From Phascolarctos cinereus (Eukaryota > Chordata > Mammalia > Diprotodontia > Phascolarctidae), in contig NW_018344001.1 of NCBI RefSeq assembly GCF_002099425.1, positions 3,558,001 to 3,622,000 of the forward strand: DNA of 64,000 nucleotides, read 5' to 3'. The first letter of the stretch is position 1. Each line of letters starts with the position of its first letter. Of this stretch, positions 11,346-22,879 are shown piece after piece. A model generated the notes under the pieces. That model was not told the DNA's origin. It searched no databases and worked only from the letters and a program-made list of their open reading frames with translations. A program made the position numbers and the translations under genes.

Positions 11346-12240
11346 GCATTGTCTCCTTCTTATTGGCTGCCACGTGGAAAGCCTAACTCACCAAACTTGC
11401 ATCTTCTCAAATCCCCACGATAATTTTGGTTGGTCGCTTTGAAAATGAACTGCTCTCTAGCCACATTTCCTCTACTTGCTTTTGTCTAATTTTTCTGATA
11501 TTAAGCTCAAGAGTCGACAGCTATTCTTAATGTATTTTACTTTTTTAACCCAACACGGTCTTAAAATCTGTTCAGATGCTTGATTTTCATCAGCTAATTT
11601 ATTAGCTATCTCTCACACTTTCCTATCAGCCCTAACTTTCATAAGGATGCCATTTGAGTCTTCATATGAGTAATTGGTAATAGAAGAGAGAGAGAGAACC
11701 CATGCTCTGATCAACCACATGGAGCCATTTATCATCTTTGTCCTTGGAAAATGGGTCCTGTTCTACTGGCCCTCTTATAAAATCGTATATCACTAACACA
11801 CTCTTTCCCACTTCAATCCAGTGGCTGTCAGGACTGACATTCAATTTAACAGATCACATTTCTTTTGTCCTAGTTTGTGTATTGCTTGTGCTTACTCAGT
11901 TCCTAGAGCATCCCCTGGCACAGTATTCTCCCAAAATGCAAGGGATGGCATCATTAATACAGCCTCACAAAGGGAACCATTCAACAATAAACAGAGAAGT
12001 AAAAGCTAAGAACATTTGGAAATTCATCTTAGCTTTTGGAGTAAAAAGCTTGTATTCTGAGAAGCCCAGAGGATTAGCCTTTCAGATAGCTCATACGCAT
12101 TCCAAGAATGTTACTGAAATGTCCCCGATGAAAGTAGCTCTGTTCCCAGTGACGTGTTCAGCTGATTTGGGGGGAATCACGAGAGCAATAAAAACACTCA
12201 CTGGGCACAGAACACTAGGCTAAATCAGGCAGTTAATAAT
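11346..12240. other. Repeat-poor single-copy stretch
   Basis: About 0.9 kb with no repeat that I recognise, more balanced in composition than its flanks. A 161-codon forward frame (11738-12223) crosses it but matches no protein I know and shows no domain pattern. It could be constrained non-coding DNA or simply unique intergenic sequence. Confidence 0.35.
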
Positions 12241-12244
12241 AACT

Positions 12245-13010
12245 CGGTCAACACATATTAAGCATCTCCTATATTCCAAGCACTGTGCTAATCCATGGGC
12301 ATAAAGAGAAAGGCAAAAGACAGTCCCTACCCTCAAAGAGCTTACAATCTGATGGGTAAGACAACATGTAAATAATTATGCAAATACAAGCAATAAACAG
12401 AATTAATTGGAAATAACCAACAGAGAGAGGGACTAGAATTAAGAGGGATGAGGAAAGTCTTCTTGTAAATGACATTTTAGCTAGAATTTGAAGGAAGTCA
12501 AGAACGCCAGGACTGGAGATAATGAGGGAGCATATTTCACGCCTTGGGAAGAGGCAGAGAAAGTGCTTAGGGCTTAGAGATGGCATGTCTTCTTCAAGAA
12601 GCAGCAAGGAGGCCAGCGTCCTTGGATGTCATAATGCATGGTAAAAACGGAAGGTACAAGAACACTGGAAAGATAGGGAGAAGCCGGATTATGAAGGGTT
12701 TGGAACGCCAAACAGAGGATTTTGTGTTTAATCCTGGAGGCTGTAGGAAGCCACTGGCATTGATTGAGCAAAGAAGTGACATAGTCCCGAATGCACTGAA
12801 AAGGCTCACTTTAGCAGTTGACTGGAAGATGGGCTGAATGAGTAGAAAGTTGTGACAGGAAGACCACAAGGCAAGCAACTGCAATGGTGCGGGGGTGAGG
12901 GGGTGAGAGAGGAATGAAGAGACAAGCATGACACTTACATTGTGAAAGCGGGTGACTGGGAACAGGTGATTCTTTCGACAGTGATAGGGAAGAGATAATA
13001 CGATTAATAG
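12245..13010 (-). mobile_element. L2 LINE, 3' half, minus strand
   Basis: The L2 3' end in antisense ('aagcatctcctatattcc', 'gcactgtgcta', 'ccctcaaagagcttaca') leads into the long antisense coding part, e.g. 'cagcaaggaggccagcg', 'gccaaacagaggattttgtg' and 'gggtgactgggaac'. It is one of the longer L2 copies here, 5'-truncated near 13010. Confidence 0.82.
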
Positions 13011-13059
13011 GTTCTGGAAAAGATAGCATGCTAATATGTTTGGTTAAGACATGATGCCA

Positions 13060-13286
13060 GAGTGCCAGGTCTGGAGTCGGGAAGACCTTAACTCAAATCC
13101 AGCCTCAGACACTGACTAGCTGTGTGACCCTGGGCAGGTAACTTCACTTTTTTGCTTCACTTTCCTCATCTGTAAAATGAATTGGAGGGGGAAATGGCAA
13201 ACTATTTCAATATCTTTGCCAAGAAAACCTCATGGGGGTCACAAAGACTCAGATATGATTGAAACAACTGAACAACTACAACAAAC
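13060..13286 (+). repeat. MAR1-like CORE-SINE with Bov-B-type tail
   Basis: 'ggtctggagtcgggaagacc', 'tgtgtgaccctgggcagg', 'gaaatggcaaac', 'ctttgccaagaaaacc' and a CAA-type end. The first ~40 bases of the head are missing or diverged. Confidence 0.88.
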
Positions 13287-13527
13287 CCTTCCCTGATGAC
13301 CTTAGTAGGGCTGCAATCTAGAGAAAAGTGGCTTGGACTCCTCGAATTAGATTCCCCCATTAGGAGAAGTGTTGGGGGCATCTGAGATGGCCTTTTTCAT
13401 CCTACTAAGATGGTAATTTAGAAAATCATTTATAGCTTCAGCAATTTCAGGGAACCTCCTGGTCTCCAAGTTTCCCAAATTGCTTAGTTCTGAGAGAGTT
13501 GTGGAAATTGTGTGAACCAAGCTATCT

Positions 13528-13871
13528 TGTAAAACTGACTCCATTTTGAAAACTAAGTTTCATTTTCCTGTAAATTGCACCTGCTTGCTAATGGTGGGGA
13601 TTGAGTGACATCCTGTTTCACATCCAGAAAATTCTACCTGCTCACCCCCTCCTCCCAACCCTCAAAACTCACCCCCAATTGGAAAGCCCCTAATCTTTCT
13701 TCCAATTAGAAATCAGATTACCTAATTTTGTATCCTGGTTTATATCCTACTATTTATTATCTTTTACTGCATAAAAATATCTCTCCTCGTTTATTCAGGG
13801 GCCAGTGCTTAGCTGAGCAAGCTAAGTCTCTTAAGTCTCTGTGCTTCCTTAGTGTGTCTGTCCTCACAACA
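13528..13871 (+). mobile_element. Solo-LTR-like element, endogenous retrovirus fossil
   Basis: Starts TG, with an 'actccattttg' block typical of many gamma-type LTR starts. It has a TATA-like 'ataaaaat' at 13771-13778, then a 'taagtctctgtgcttcctta' to 'tgtctgtcctcacaaca' end that looks like U5 and ends in CA. Length about 344 bp. Target duplication not found. Age appears old; family not assigned. Confidence 0.45.
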
Positions 13872-15695
13872 AATTGATGTGGTTGGAAGCTCAACATGTT
13901 TCCTCAGTCATTTCAGCTTTCACCCATCACAATTCTAGATTATAACAGAATATATCACATGGAAACAATTAGCTAGGCACACCTCAGCCCCTCTTCACTG
14001 CTAACATGGATACACATAGCTGGATTTTTATATCATCATCTGCACTGTTAAAAACAGCCCTGCAAAGATATGGTGCCCAATTTTTGTTTACTTCCAACTA
14101 GATTTTTGACTCCCTTAGCTGAGATATCACTTCTCACATAGCATTTTCTTAGAAGGGAAAGTCAAGCCCTCAGACTCATGGGTTTGGGTTCTCTGATACC
14201 CCATCTTCTGAGGCAGGATGCTGTCTGTGGAAGCCCAACCTTCTCTCATATGTCGTAGTCTCTCTGGGCACTAAATCCCTGAAGGCCATACTCATTATAA
14301 TTATTTCCATCTTCCCAGGGGCACCTTCTCCTACATATAAGTTGAGATTTCTCCTTTTCTTTCTCTTCATTTCAATGCATCCCTTTACCATATCACTCAT
14401 TCTCCCATAGCCTGTCTTCTGAGAGACTGCAGGAATTATCCCCCCACACACTTTTTTTTTCTCTTTTACTTGACCGGTGGACAGCACACATTCCCTTCCA
14501 TCTTCTTCCTCCCTTATCCCCTTTTATGCATCCTTCCATTTTGTGGTTTGGTCCTTCAAATAACACTGATTTACCTAAAGGCTAAAAATTGGAAGCTTTG
14601 TTTCTGTTGTTTCAGATCCATTTCTCTACCATCACTTCCATCTATGTCCTACTTCTACTCTTTTCTCCTTGTGGACTTCTAGAAAGAAATTTCTTAATGG
14701 TCCTTCTGTTGTTATTTTGTTTTTGTTTCTCTTGTTCACAGTTAACCCCACATATGTCTTCTTTTTCTAGTTTCCTCCCTTTTTTCTGTAGTAATTTATT
14801 TCATTACTTTGGCTTCCTTGATAGCTGTATTTATATGACTTTCTTGTGTTTCTGTTGTTCATGACTTAAACCACATACTGTCCTTTTTGTACTAATGCTT
14901 CAGAAACATCTCCTTCATTAGCTACTCATATTTCTGTTGAAGACTTGGGTCCAAGTTTGCAAAGTATGTCACTGTGGGCTGCTTCTTGAACTCCTTTGAA
15001 CATTATTTCATTCCCTTCCGGAGCTTCTCATTAGACTTCTTGTTGTCTTGTCCTACAGAGAGCTGTAATTACTTTAACTTTTGCACATAATTCTTATGAT
15101 GAGGAATTTTGAGAGTTGAGCTCTGGAAAAGTAAAACATTTCTAGTCCTCCATCTTGTTGGTCATGTCAACATTCAGGTTTTCAATGGTTGACACCAATC
15201 ACTAGATGATCAATATGTCTCTAGGCTTAATCTTAGTAAGGGGATCCAACTATAATCAATTATAAGATGTCTAACCAGTCCCAGACCATGTCATATCTCT
15301 TCTGGCTTTCCATAAGGACTCAAGGACTACCCAACATGGGCACCCTACCATCTGCTACCACAACATGTTACCCTCCTCACTGAATTCACTCCCACCTCCC
15401 CACCAGACAAACTTTCCACTGCTTGCTCCAGTTCTGAGAATAATGATCAACTTATTACTACTAGGAAGGGTGTGCCAATCTGCTCCCTATGATCCTGTTC
15501 ACAACCCAGTAGCTACCTAGATCAACCCTACTTTCCTTTGCCACAATTCCCCCATGTGTGTGGAAGCCTCTTCTAGAATATAACCTACCTGTCATTGCCC
15601 CAGGTCACTCTTTAAGATTCTAGTTGAAGAACAAATGACGATTCAAATTGGTAGAGGGTGTTTATCTATAGGGAGGAATAAAATTACAAGCCTAG
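13872..15695. other. Mostly unassigned; possible L1 5' region, minus strand, at 14100-15170
   Basis: The pyrimidine-rich 14100-15170 part ends in 'gtcctccatcttgttgg', resembling the antisense of an L1 5' end. The preceding 'ccggagcttctcatt' resembles antisense L1 ORF1. I cannot place it firmly. No gene is visible, and the minus-strand 103-codon frame at 14176-14487 has no recognisable domain. Confidence 0.3.
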
Positions 15696-15699
15696 AGGT

Positions 15700-15820
15700 T
15701 TAGAATACAAGCTTCTTTAAGGCAGAGGCTATTTCACTTTTGGTTTTGTATCCCTAGCACCTACATGGAGGCACAGAGTAGAAGGAGCTTAATAAAGGGT
15801 TGATTGCTGGATGGTTGATA
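15700..15820 (+). repeat. L2 LINE 3' end
   Basis: 'aagcttctttaaggcagagg', 'gtatccctagcacctac' and 'gcttaataaaggg' match the L2 3' terminal segment. Confidence 0.75.
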
Positions 15821-16089
15821 TTTTTTGTCCATTCTGACTCCTTTTACTACATAGGATTTCTCAACAAATAGAAATTTCACATCTCACTATAGGAAGTCAT
15901 TTCATTGCTAGTCCAGCTCATGATTAACCACAAATTATCTCTACAATATTAACAGCACATAGTCCCAGAGCTTCTGCTGAAGACCACCAGGAAGCGGGAA
16001 CACACTCCTTCTTATGGGACCTGGAAAAATAATTCCTCTTCATGTGATAGCTTACTCAAGATGAAGTCTGCTGAGTCATTTTCTTATTT

Positions 16090-16245
16090 CAATTTAATTC
16101 AATTTAAAAAACAATGATTGAGTTTCTGCTTATATGCAAGGCACTGTACTGTGCAATGAAGACACCAAGACAAAATGACAAACAGTCCCTGTCCTCAAGG
16201 AGCTTACATCCAACTGAAAGAGGACAGAGACACAGACGAATAAAT
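16090..16245 (-). repeat. L2 LINE 3' end, minus strand
   Basis: Antisense L2 landmarks: 'caaggcactgtactgtgcaa' and 'cctgtcctcaaggagcttac'. Confidence 0.75.
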
Positions 16246-17279
16246 GAAATATGAGGCAATCTGCAGAGAGAATGAGCATGGATGAGAAAGCCTTGAAGGG
16301 TCTTGCGGAGCATGACTCATTGGCCCAACATGGTTCCACTGGGTCCTCTTGCCTTGTAGGTGGGGGGTAACCTCGTTGACTGATTGACTGTGTCTTTAAG
16401 CCTGGTAAGACTAAGTCATTCACTCCTTTTCAGGTACATTCTCTTTTACGCCCTCTTTCTTCTGCCCTTTCTAGCACCTCTTACCTGCTGCACCCAATGT
16501 GAATACTGTGAAGTGAACAGGTAAGAAGGGAAAGACTTGCTTTTCCCTGCTCCCTCTCTTTTAGTTCAGCTCCAAGAAATTGGTCTGCTTATGTTTGTTC
16601 CTGTTCTGTATTGTTTGTTCTTGGTTTGAGGTGCTGGAGGAAATCTCCATGGTACCTGGGAGTTTGAGCCATGGAGACCCTGGAGGCAGGATGGCAGGTG
16701 GGGTAGTACATCTGGTCAGCCCAACAGGAAAGCCAGGAGAAACCAGTCAGGGTGCCTGGGAGCTGAACCTGAGGTGGTTTGGGACTTAGAACTGGTACCT
16801 TGATCTGTAGGAACCAAGCTAAGCTATTAACCTAATCTTCCTCCCACCCCATAGATTGAAGTGGTATATATGAGGGTAGGGGAAGGATTATGCCTCCTAC
16901 ATGTTAGGGAAGTAACTTTGTATGGTTGTGATTATACCTGCTGAGATACGCAAATATTGCTAAATAAAAGCTAATCTGACTTTTAGTGGCTGATGGAAGT
17001 GGGGTGCAGGGAACCTCCCTCCTACAATAGAGGAAATGACATCTGTGAGGGCCAGAGGGATTGGCAGAGAGCCTAGGCACATCACAATGCCCTTAAGGGT
17101 ACAGAGAACCCTGGGGGGGAGAGGGAAATGTAGCATAGCTTGCCTTCCAGGAAGTGAGGTCCAGGGCAGCCTGCATTGCAAAAAAGTTACCAAATACAAA
17201 ATGGATATGAAGTTATTTCAGGAGAGAGAGACCTAATGGTTGGGCATAGGTGGGCATCGTTAAAGAAAGCTTTGTGTAG
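16246..17279. other. Unassigned stretch with an LTR-like TATA/polyadenylation pair
   Basis: No gene found. A 'ggtatatatgaggg' box near 16863 and an 'aataaaagctaat' signal near 16963 are spaced as in an LTR, but without ends or a known family the call is weak. Confidence 0.25.
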
Positions 17280-17329
17280 GTGTTGGCATTTTAAAAGAAA
17301 AGTTTCCCCTTCAGTGTAAAGCTCCCAAG

Positions 17330-17680
17330 GTGAGTGATTGCTTCTGCATTTGCTGTATCAGTGCTGATAATCAGCCCCAAAGTTTGTGCGATACTGACCC
17401 TGAATGGCAGACCCACATAGGTGCCTATCTCTCAGACAGGAAGTCCATGCTGGTTTCTGGCTAAATAATCCTTACTGTAGCCATGCTTTTATCACAGCAG
17501 GGTGAATTCCTCTTGTGAAAATTGGCACCAATTATGCAAATGAAATTTGAAGAATTCATGAGCTAGATGGTAATTGGCTTAATGTGCATTAAAGAGATGA
17601 TATACAAATTTTGCTTTCCATAAAATCATTTTTCCTTTTTGAAATAACCTTTGGAAGGCTACACGATGAATGGTAAAGAA
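17330..17680. promoter_or_regulatory. Candidate conserved non-coding element (enhancer-like)
   Basis: No repeat recognised. It holds the octamer ATGCAAAT (17534-17541), homeodomain-type TAATTGG (17571-17577), a near-palindromic GCTGATAATCAGC (17363-17375) and further TTAAT/CATTAA words. This density of POU- and homeobox-type words in a repeat-free island is typical of vertebrate conserved enhancers. Function is inferred only. Confidence 0.3.
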
Positions 17681-17874
17681 GCCAAGATTTCAGATATATT
17701 CCTCTTCATGGGTGTCCAATGGACCCAGTGTGGACTCTCTTTCATGATGATTTTTAAAGCCTCTTTCTTTTGTTCCCTAACAATACTAATAGCCAAGGGC
17801 TTACGTTCTCCGTGAGCATTTCTCAGATGTGGTGGATTACTTTTTAGAAACTGATTTGGGATCTTGTTTTCAAT

Positions 17875-18180
17875 CCAGGCACCCCATTGAGCACAAAGTA
17901 CCTACTATGTGCCTGGCACACAGTATAAGAGACAATGTGATTCAGGTGATACAGTGTTGGGCTATACCAAATGGTATATCAAATACACGTATAATATATG
18001 TATATGTGTGTATATGTATATACATATATGTATATGTTTAGGATCTATTTTGTGCAAAGCATCACACTATTCTGTGATGGATGCTATTGGGGAGAAAGTG
18101 TCAAATCTGGGCCTGCCCTCAGAAATATACATCTAAATGAGGAGCAAAGTCATAAACCTATAAAAAAGTTAACGTAACAA
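17875..18180 (-). repeat. Decayed L2 3' end, minus strand, split by a TA/TG tract
   Basis: 'ctactatgtgcctggcac' (17907-17924) and 'gcctgccctcagaaatatac' (18112-18131) are antisense L2 3'-end landmarks. The simple tract 17984-18038 separates them. Confidence 0.6.
17984..18038. repeat. TA/TG-rich simple repeat
   Basis: Alternating ATAT/GTAT purine-pyrimidine tract inside the decayed L2. Confidence 0.85.
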
Positions 18181-18719
18181 CAAAAGATTTAAATGACAAT
18201 TTGAGGCAATCAGAAAAGATATCACAAAACTATCATGATTAATTGCTAAATCAATTATAAAGATAATTATATGGTCTTCAAATGGAGAGAGACGTTGAGG
18301 CTTGGGTAAGCTCAGAAGACTGACAAAAGAGATTGGATTGGAACTCTTTAAACTTACTAATGTCTTGGTGTTCAAGAATTTCTGTGACTTCAAATGGACC
18401 ACACTGAAGCTAATGTAATGATAAGCCACCTTGATAATTGTTTTGCTGGTCCTCAGATGAGAATATGACATTGGGGCCTATATCTAAAGCCTTTCTGGCT
18501 TAGCAGAATAGGCCAGAGTTAGTCATAAACTGGCATAACATTCAAAAACTCAGAATCACCTCTTTACCCAATGAAGTATGGAAGGTAGGATTGTAGTAGA
18601 GTTGAGTCTTAAACAATGAGAAAATAATAATAAAAAAAACCAAAACTACATTTTAGGGAGGGGAATAGCATTTAAAAAAAGCTGAGAAACAGGAAATGTT
18701 TTTTGAAACAGTTTTCAGG
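18181..18719. other. Unassigned stretch
   Basis: AT-rich with no recognised family, except that it may contain diverged L2 sequence next to the preceding copy. Confidence 0.3.
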
Positions 18720-19757
18720 GAGCACTTCAGTCCTGTTTAATATTTTTTTGTGAATGTCTTAGAATAATTCAAAGATGTCATGTTTACCCAGTCTTCAGGT
18801 AGCACAAGGCTAGTAAATGGATAGCTAGCACACAGAATGACAGAATCAGGATCCAGAAGGATTTTGACAGGTTAGAAAAACTGGACTAAAAATTAAATAA
18901 AATTTAATGAGGACAAAAGTAAATTATTGTGTTTGGGTTTAAAAAAATCAGCAGCCCAGGTACAAGATGGAGAAGGCATAATTAGCATCTTGATAAAAGA
19001 CCTGAGGGTATTCCTGCACTGCAAACTCAATATAAGTCAATAGTGACAGGGCACTGAAGAAAGTTAATGCGATCTTGGGACACGTTAAGTAAAGTTTAGA
19101 TTTTGGTAATGTGGAGATGATGGTTCTGTATCTGGTCTGAATACATCTGGAGTATTTTGGTCAATTCTGTCTACCTCAGATGATGGATGATAAGTTGGAA
19201 GACATACAGGGGAAAGGGGATCAGAATGTCAAAATTCCTTGAGCCAATGTCATACGATGATTTGTTCAAGGAGCTGGGGATGCATTGCCTGGAAAGCAGA
19301 AGCTAAAGGTTAGGTTTACAAGAACTGCATTCTAGTATTTACCAGGCTGCCATATGGAAGAGAAATTAGACTTATTTTGTTTAATCCCAGATGGCATAAT
19401 TAATTAAATTATTTATTATGTAGCTGACAAAATAAGGATTATATAACATAAATATAACATAATATGATGGAAATTATAATTAAATAAATATAAAATACAT
19501 AAATTAGTTAACATTCCTAAGGAGGAAATTAAGCTGGAAGTCAGGAAACAAGAACTTTTTAACAATTAGAGCTTTCTAAAAGTGCATCTTGTGGGCTTCA
19601 CTGGAGGTCTTCAAGCATTGCCTGGATGACCACTGGTTAGGTAGGTTGGAGGGGATTTTTTTCAACAATTCAATGATATCAATAATTGATTGGACCAGAT
19701 GGTGATAAAGGCAGGGATTCTAACTATGAAACGTTGTGATTGTGTGATTCTCAGGAA
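18720..19757 (+). mobile_element. L3/CR1 LINE, RT end through 3' end
   Basis: Plus-strand CR1 landmarks in order: 'cctgtttaatatttttttgt', 'agaatcaggatccag', 'gattttgacaggtt', 'gcgatcttgggacac', 'acatctggagtattttgg', 'tcactggaggtcttcaagca', 'ctggatgaccac' and a final 'gtgattgtgtgattct' octamer-like tail. An AT-rich insertion of about 110 bp lies at 19390-19500. Very diverged. Confidence 0.8.
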
Positions 19758-19774
19758 TGGTGAGAACTCAGTTT

Positions 19775-20060
19775 GGCTACTGGAGGAGAAGAGTAGTTAA
19801 AATGAATATTAGGAGATAAGGCTGAGGCAAGACAGGGAATATCAGAATGAAGAGCTTGGATTTGATCTGAGAAATAATAAATAGGGAGACAGAGGTATTA
19901 GACTAGGGAAGTGACAATGAATTCAGTGTTTACAGAAGAAGAATCAGGTAGCAGTAGGCAAGTGTATAAGAAGGGCTAGACCAGAAAGACATGAAGTTGG
20001 GATGCCATCTATACTATTGCACAAAAGGTCTGGGCAAAGAAGGCCTGGGCTAGCCTGGTA
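19775..20060 (-). repeat. L2 LINE fragment, minus strand
   Basis: 'aggagataaggctgaggc', 'gaagagcttggatttgatc' and the following text resemble the antisense L2 coding part. It lies left of a second L2 3' end in the same orientation, so the two are separate insertions. Confidence 0.5.
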
Positions 20061-20074
20061 TGGGGGATGAATTC

Positions 20075-20195
20075 AAGTCAATTCAACTAACATTTATTAA
20101 GTGCCTACTATGTGTCAGGCACTGAGCTACTGTAAATATGAAGGCAAAAATGAATCATCTGTGCTCTAAAAGAATTAAAATCTTACTGCCATTGA
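20075..20195 (-). repeat. L2 LINE 3' end, minus strand
   Basis: 'aacatttattaagtgcctac' and 'tatgtgtcaggcactgagct' are the classic antisense L2 3' end. Confidence 0.88.
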
Positions 20196-20534
20196 AAAGT
20201 GGCACTGAGGGATAAGACAAGGAGAGAATCCACGGGGCTTGGTGACTGAACATGAGGCAGGAAGGGGTCGAAGATAACTACAGGGTTTTCATTTATTTTG
20301 CCATCTTTAAAATATTGTGCAGATGATAATGAAGAAATCAAGATGGTTGAAAGATTCATCCTTTTTAGGATGGACAGTAATTTAATGTATTCATAGCTAA
20401 ATTCCTTTTCATGATATCTTTTTATGACCCAGAATGCAAATAGAACTGAGATTTTTTTTAAAATTAAAAATGGGAAAATTGGAAAGAAAAATTGTTTTGA
20501 GGAAGGGAATAATTCAGCTGTCTTCCTGTATCCA

Positions 20535-20605
20535 TTTATGAATTCAATATTCACTTATTAAGCACCTACTATGTTCTAGCCACTGTGACTGGTTCTGAGC
20601 AGGAT
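20535..20605 (-). repeat. L2 LINE 3' end, minus strand
   Basis: 'cacttattaagcacctacta' and 'tgttctagccactgtg'. It lies just before a plus-strand L2, giving a tail-to-head opposed pair. Confidence 0.78.
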
Positions 20606-20619
20606 TAGCCAGAAATCCC

Positions 20620-21080
20620 CTTGAATTGTTCAGCCTTCAAAGCTCTGTTGCTCCCGCTTCTGCCCCATCTATCCTAAGTTATTCCCCATCACTTCCCTCC
20701 AGAATCTCTGCTGCAGCCACACCAGCCTTCCTCTTGCTCGTAGGCAATATTCTCTCTCTCACCTCAGTGCCTTTGCCTTAGCTGTTCCCCACACACATTC
20801 TTCTTCTCTCCATCTCTTGGATTCCTAGGAGACTCAGCCCATGTGAGGCTTTTTTTGATACCCTTCCCTCCACAGGATAGTGCCCCTCCCTCTTCCCCTT
20901 TCACTCTTGAGCTACCTTGTATTTGTACCTATGATATACCATGTTAGACTGTAATCTCCTGTGAAGTCAAGGACAGTTCCATTTCTGTTTTGATACCCCT
21001 AGTACCTTGAACAATGCTTAAACAAGTAGTAAATGTTTAATAAATACTTATTAATCGGTTTATTGAATGATTGGAGAGAT
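20620..21080 (+). mobile_element. L2 LINE 3' part, plus strand
   Basis: 'cctcagtgcctttgccttag', 'ctgttccccacacac', 'ttgatacccttccctcc', 'gactgtaatctcctgtgaag' and 'gtttaataaatacttatta' follow the L2 ORF2 end and 3' terminus. Confidence 0.85.
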
Positions 21081-21089
21081 GCAGAACAA

Positions 21090-21335
21090 AATGCCAGGTG
21101 GCACAGTGGATAGAGTGTGAGGCGTGGAGTCAGGAACACCTAAATTCAAATCCAGTTCCAGACATTTACTAGTTCTGTGACTATAGGAAACTCACATAAC
21201 TTCAGTTTTCCTCAGTTTCCTTACCTGTAAAATGGTGATAATGATTTCTACCTCTCAGGTTTGTTGTGAGGATAAAATGAGGAAATAATTGTAAAGTGCT
21301 TCCACAGCGCTTGGCACATAATTAACTATTACATA
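21090..21335 (+). repeat. CORE-SINE with MIR/L2-type tail
   Basis: tRNA-like head 'gccaggtggcacagtggata', then 'gtttccttacctgtaaaatg', 'ttgttgtgaggataaaatga' and 'attgtaaagtgctt'. The L2-type tail distinguishes it from the Bov-B-tailed copies. Confidence 0.9.
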
Positions 21336-21349
21336 AGATGTAACATGAC

Positions 21350-21470
21350 ATAATGGAGTGAGCCCTGGTCTTGATTCAGGAAAGTCTAGGCTAAAGCCCT
21401 GCCTCTGATTCTTACCTGCTGTGTGACCAAAGGTGAGTCACTTAATGTCCCAATGATCTGAAACTACTAT
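21350..21470 (+). repeat. CORE-SINE head fragment
   Basis: 'gagccctggtcttgattca' and 'ctgtgtgaccaaaggtgagt' match the tRNA-like head and CORE. The tail is not recognisable. Confidence 0.65.
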
Positions 21471-21644
21471 CTAAGACAAAAAATTGCAGACAAATTGAGA
21501 AGCTACAGGACATTTTCACCCCAGAAAGTTCCCCATCCAATTAAAATGATAGGTCTGGATTGTCCCAACCCCCCCCAAAAAAAGTGTTTTAGAGATGAGC
21601 AGAACAAAGTAGGAGCTAAGGAGGAAAGTCTTTCTGACAATGGG

Positions 21645-21835
21645 GTCAGAGACTTAAAGGCAGAAGAGACCTCAAAGGCCATCTGGTCCAACTTCACATT
21701 TTACATTTGAGGAAACTGAGGCATAGATAACTGAAGTAACTTGTCCGAGATTATATAGGTATGAAGTGGCTGAGGTAGGATTCTAAAGCTAGTTCTCTGA
21801 TTTCAAATCCACCATTCCTTCTGCTCACCAAGACG
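21645..21835 (-). repeat. CORE-SINE with L3-type end, minus strand
   Basis: 'ctcaaaggccatctggtcca' is the L3-type terminal segment in antisense. 'ttgaggaaactgaggca' and the 'ttctctgatttcaaatcc' head follow, in the order expected for a minus-strand L3-tailed CORE-SINE. Confidence 0.72.
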
Positions 21836-22555
21836 ATAAAGATGTGTTTTCTTTAGAGAGATTTCAATTCTGAAATTGTGGGAGAAATAAAAGATTGGGT
21901 GAAAAGATAAGGATGTGTTGAGGGGAAGTGGTAGCTGGGGATCTGGAACAGTGCCTCAGTAAAATAAGAGGTAAGGTGGTCAGCTGTAACAGGTACTTGG
22001 GAAGACAGGATAAAGAATGAAAAAAAAAAGATGCTGGGACATACAGTATGGATAATGAGCCAGGAACTCAATGAGGGATAAAAAAGGCAGATGCCAAACA
22101 GTGCCCATGGCCAAGTTGTGGTTGGACAGTATACATTAATAATGGGCCAAGTCTGTTGGCTCCAGAATTGCTCTGTGCCCCAGGAACACGAGTGGAGAAA
22201 TCAGGCAGGAGGGCTAATTCAGGCTTGACTTAAAAACCAAGCTCTCCAAAAAGTCAGCGTGATAAATATGGCAGCATTGTCATTGATGACCAAGAAATCA
22301 AGGATAGAAAGGGGGGTTGCAGAGCTAAGAGAATGCTAATTGACTTTGACATGAAGGTTTCAGGGACTGGAGTTTTCAGAGAAAGTAAAGAGAACTCAGT
22401 ACATGCTGGGAAATGGGAAAAATGACAAGTAGAAAAATATAATGGGAGGGGTCAAGGAGGAGGAAGGTTGGATACTATATAAAGTAAATGACTATGTGAC
22501 CTCAGATAATAAATCAAAAGCATCTATTAAATCCCTATTATGAGTCAGACATGGT
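21836..22555. other. Unassigned stretch
   Basis: G/A-rich sequence with no recognised gene. Parts resemble the antisense purine-rich style of L2 5' regions, but I cannot assign them. Confidence 0.3.
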
Positions 22556-22714
22556 ATGAACAAATTAAATTCCTGAAGCCTCCATCTTTTCAATGGGAAA
22601 ACAAGGGGTGTTGGACAAAATGACTTCTTGATAGAAGCCAACAATTCCAAGAAGCAGAGGAACGGTTGGACAGGAGTTCAGGCATGAAGAAAACACGCAG
22701 AATCCTTCCATATG

Positions 22715-22835
22715 ACAACTCATTATACCAGAAGAGAACTCTCAGACCTACTCTGTGTCTTCTCTTCTCTGGCCTACACATCACCAGCTACTTGAAGCCC
22801 TTTACCATGCTGGTTGCTCCCTAGCTTCTAGCACA
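22715..22835 (-). repeat. L3/CR1 3' UTR fragment, minus strand
   Basis: 'gtcttctcttctctggccta', 'cttgaagccctttaccatgc' and 'tggttgctccctagctt' are antisense CR1 3' landmarks. Confidence 0.65.
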
Positions 22836-22879
22836 AAGTTACATAGGTGACAGGTGGAGCGCTGTGTAAATATAAGGTT

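Noticed and set aside
11738-12223. 161-codon forward frame as a possible gene
   Set aside because: No recognisable domain, no splice or promoter context, and close to the length expected by chance in a 64-kb window with repeat-poor stretches. Kept only as a finding to test.
16850-17130. LTR call from 'tatatatgaggg' and 'aataaaagctaat'
   Set aside because: Two short signals with suitable spacing but no defined ends, no target duplication and no known family.
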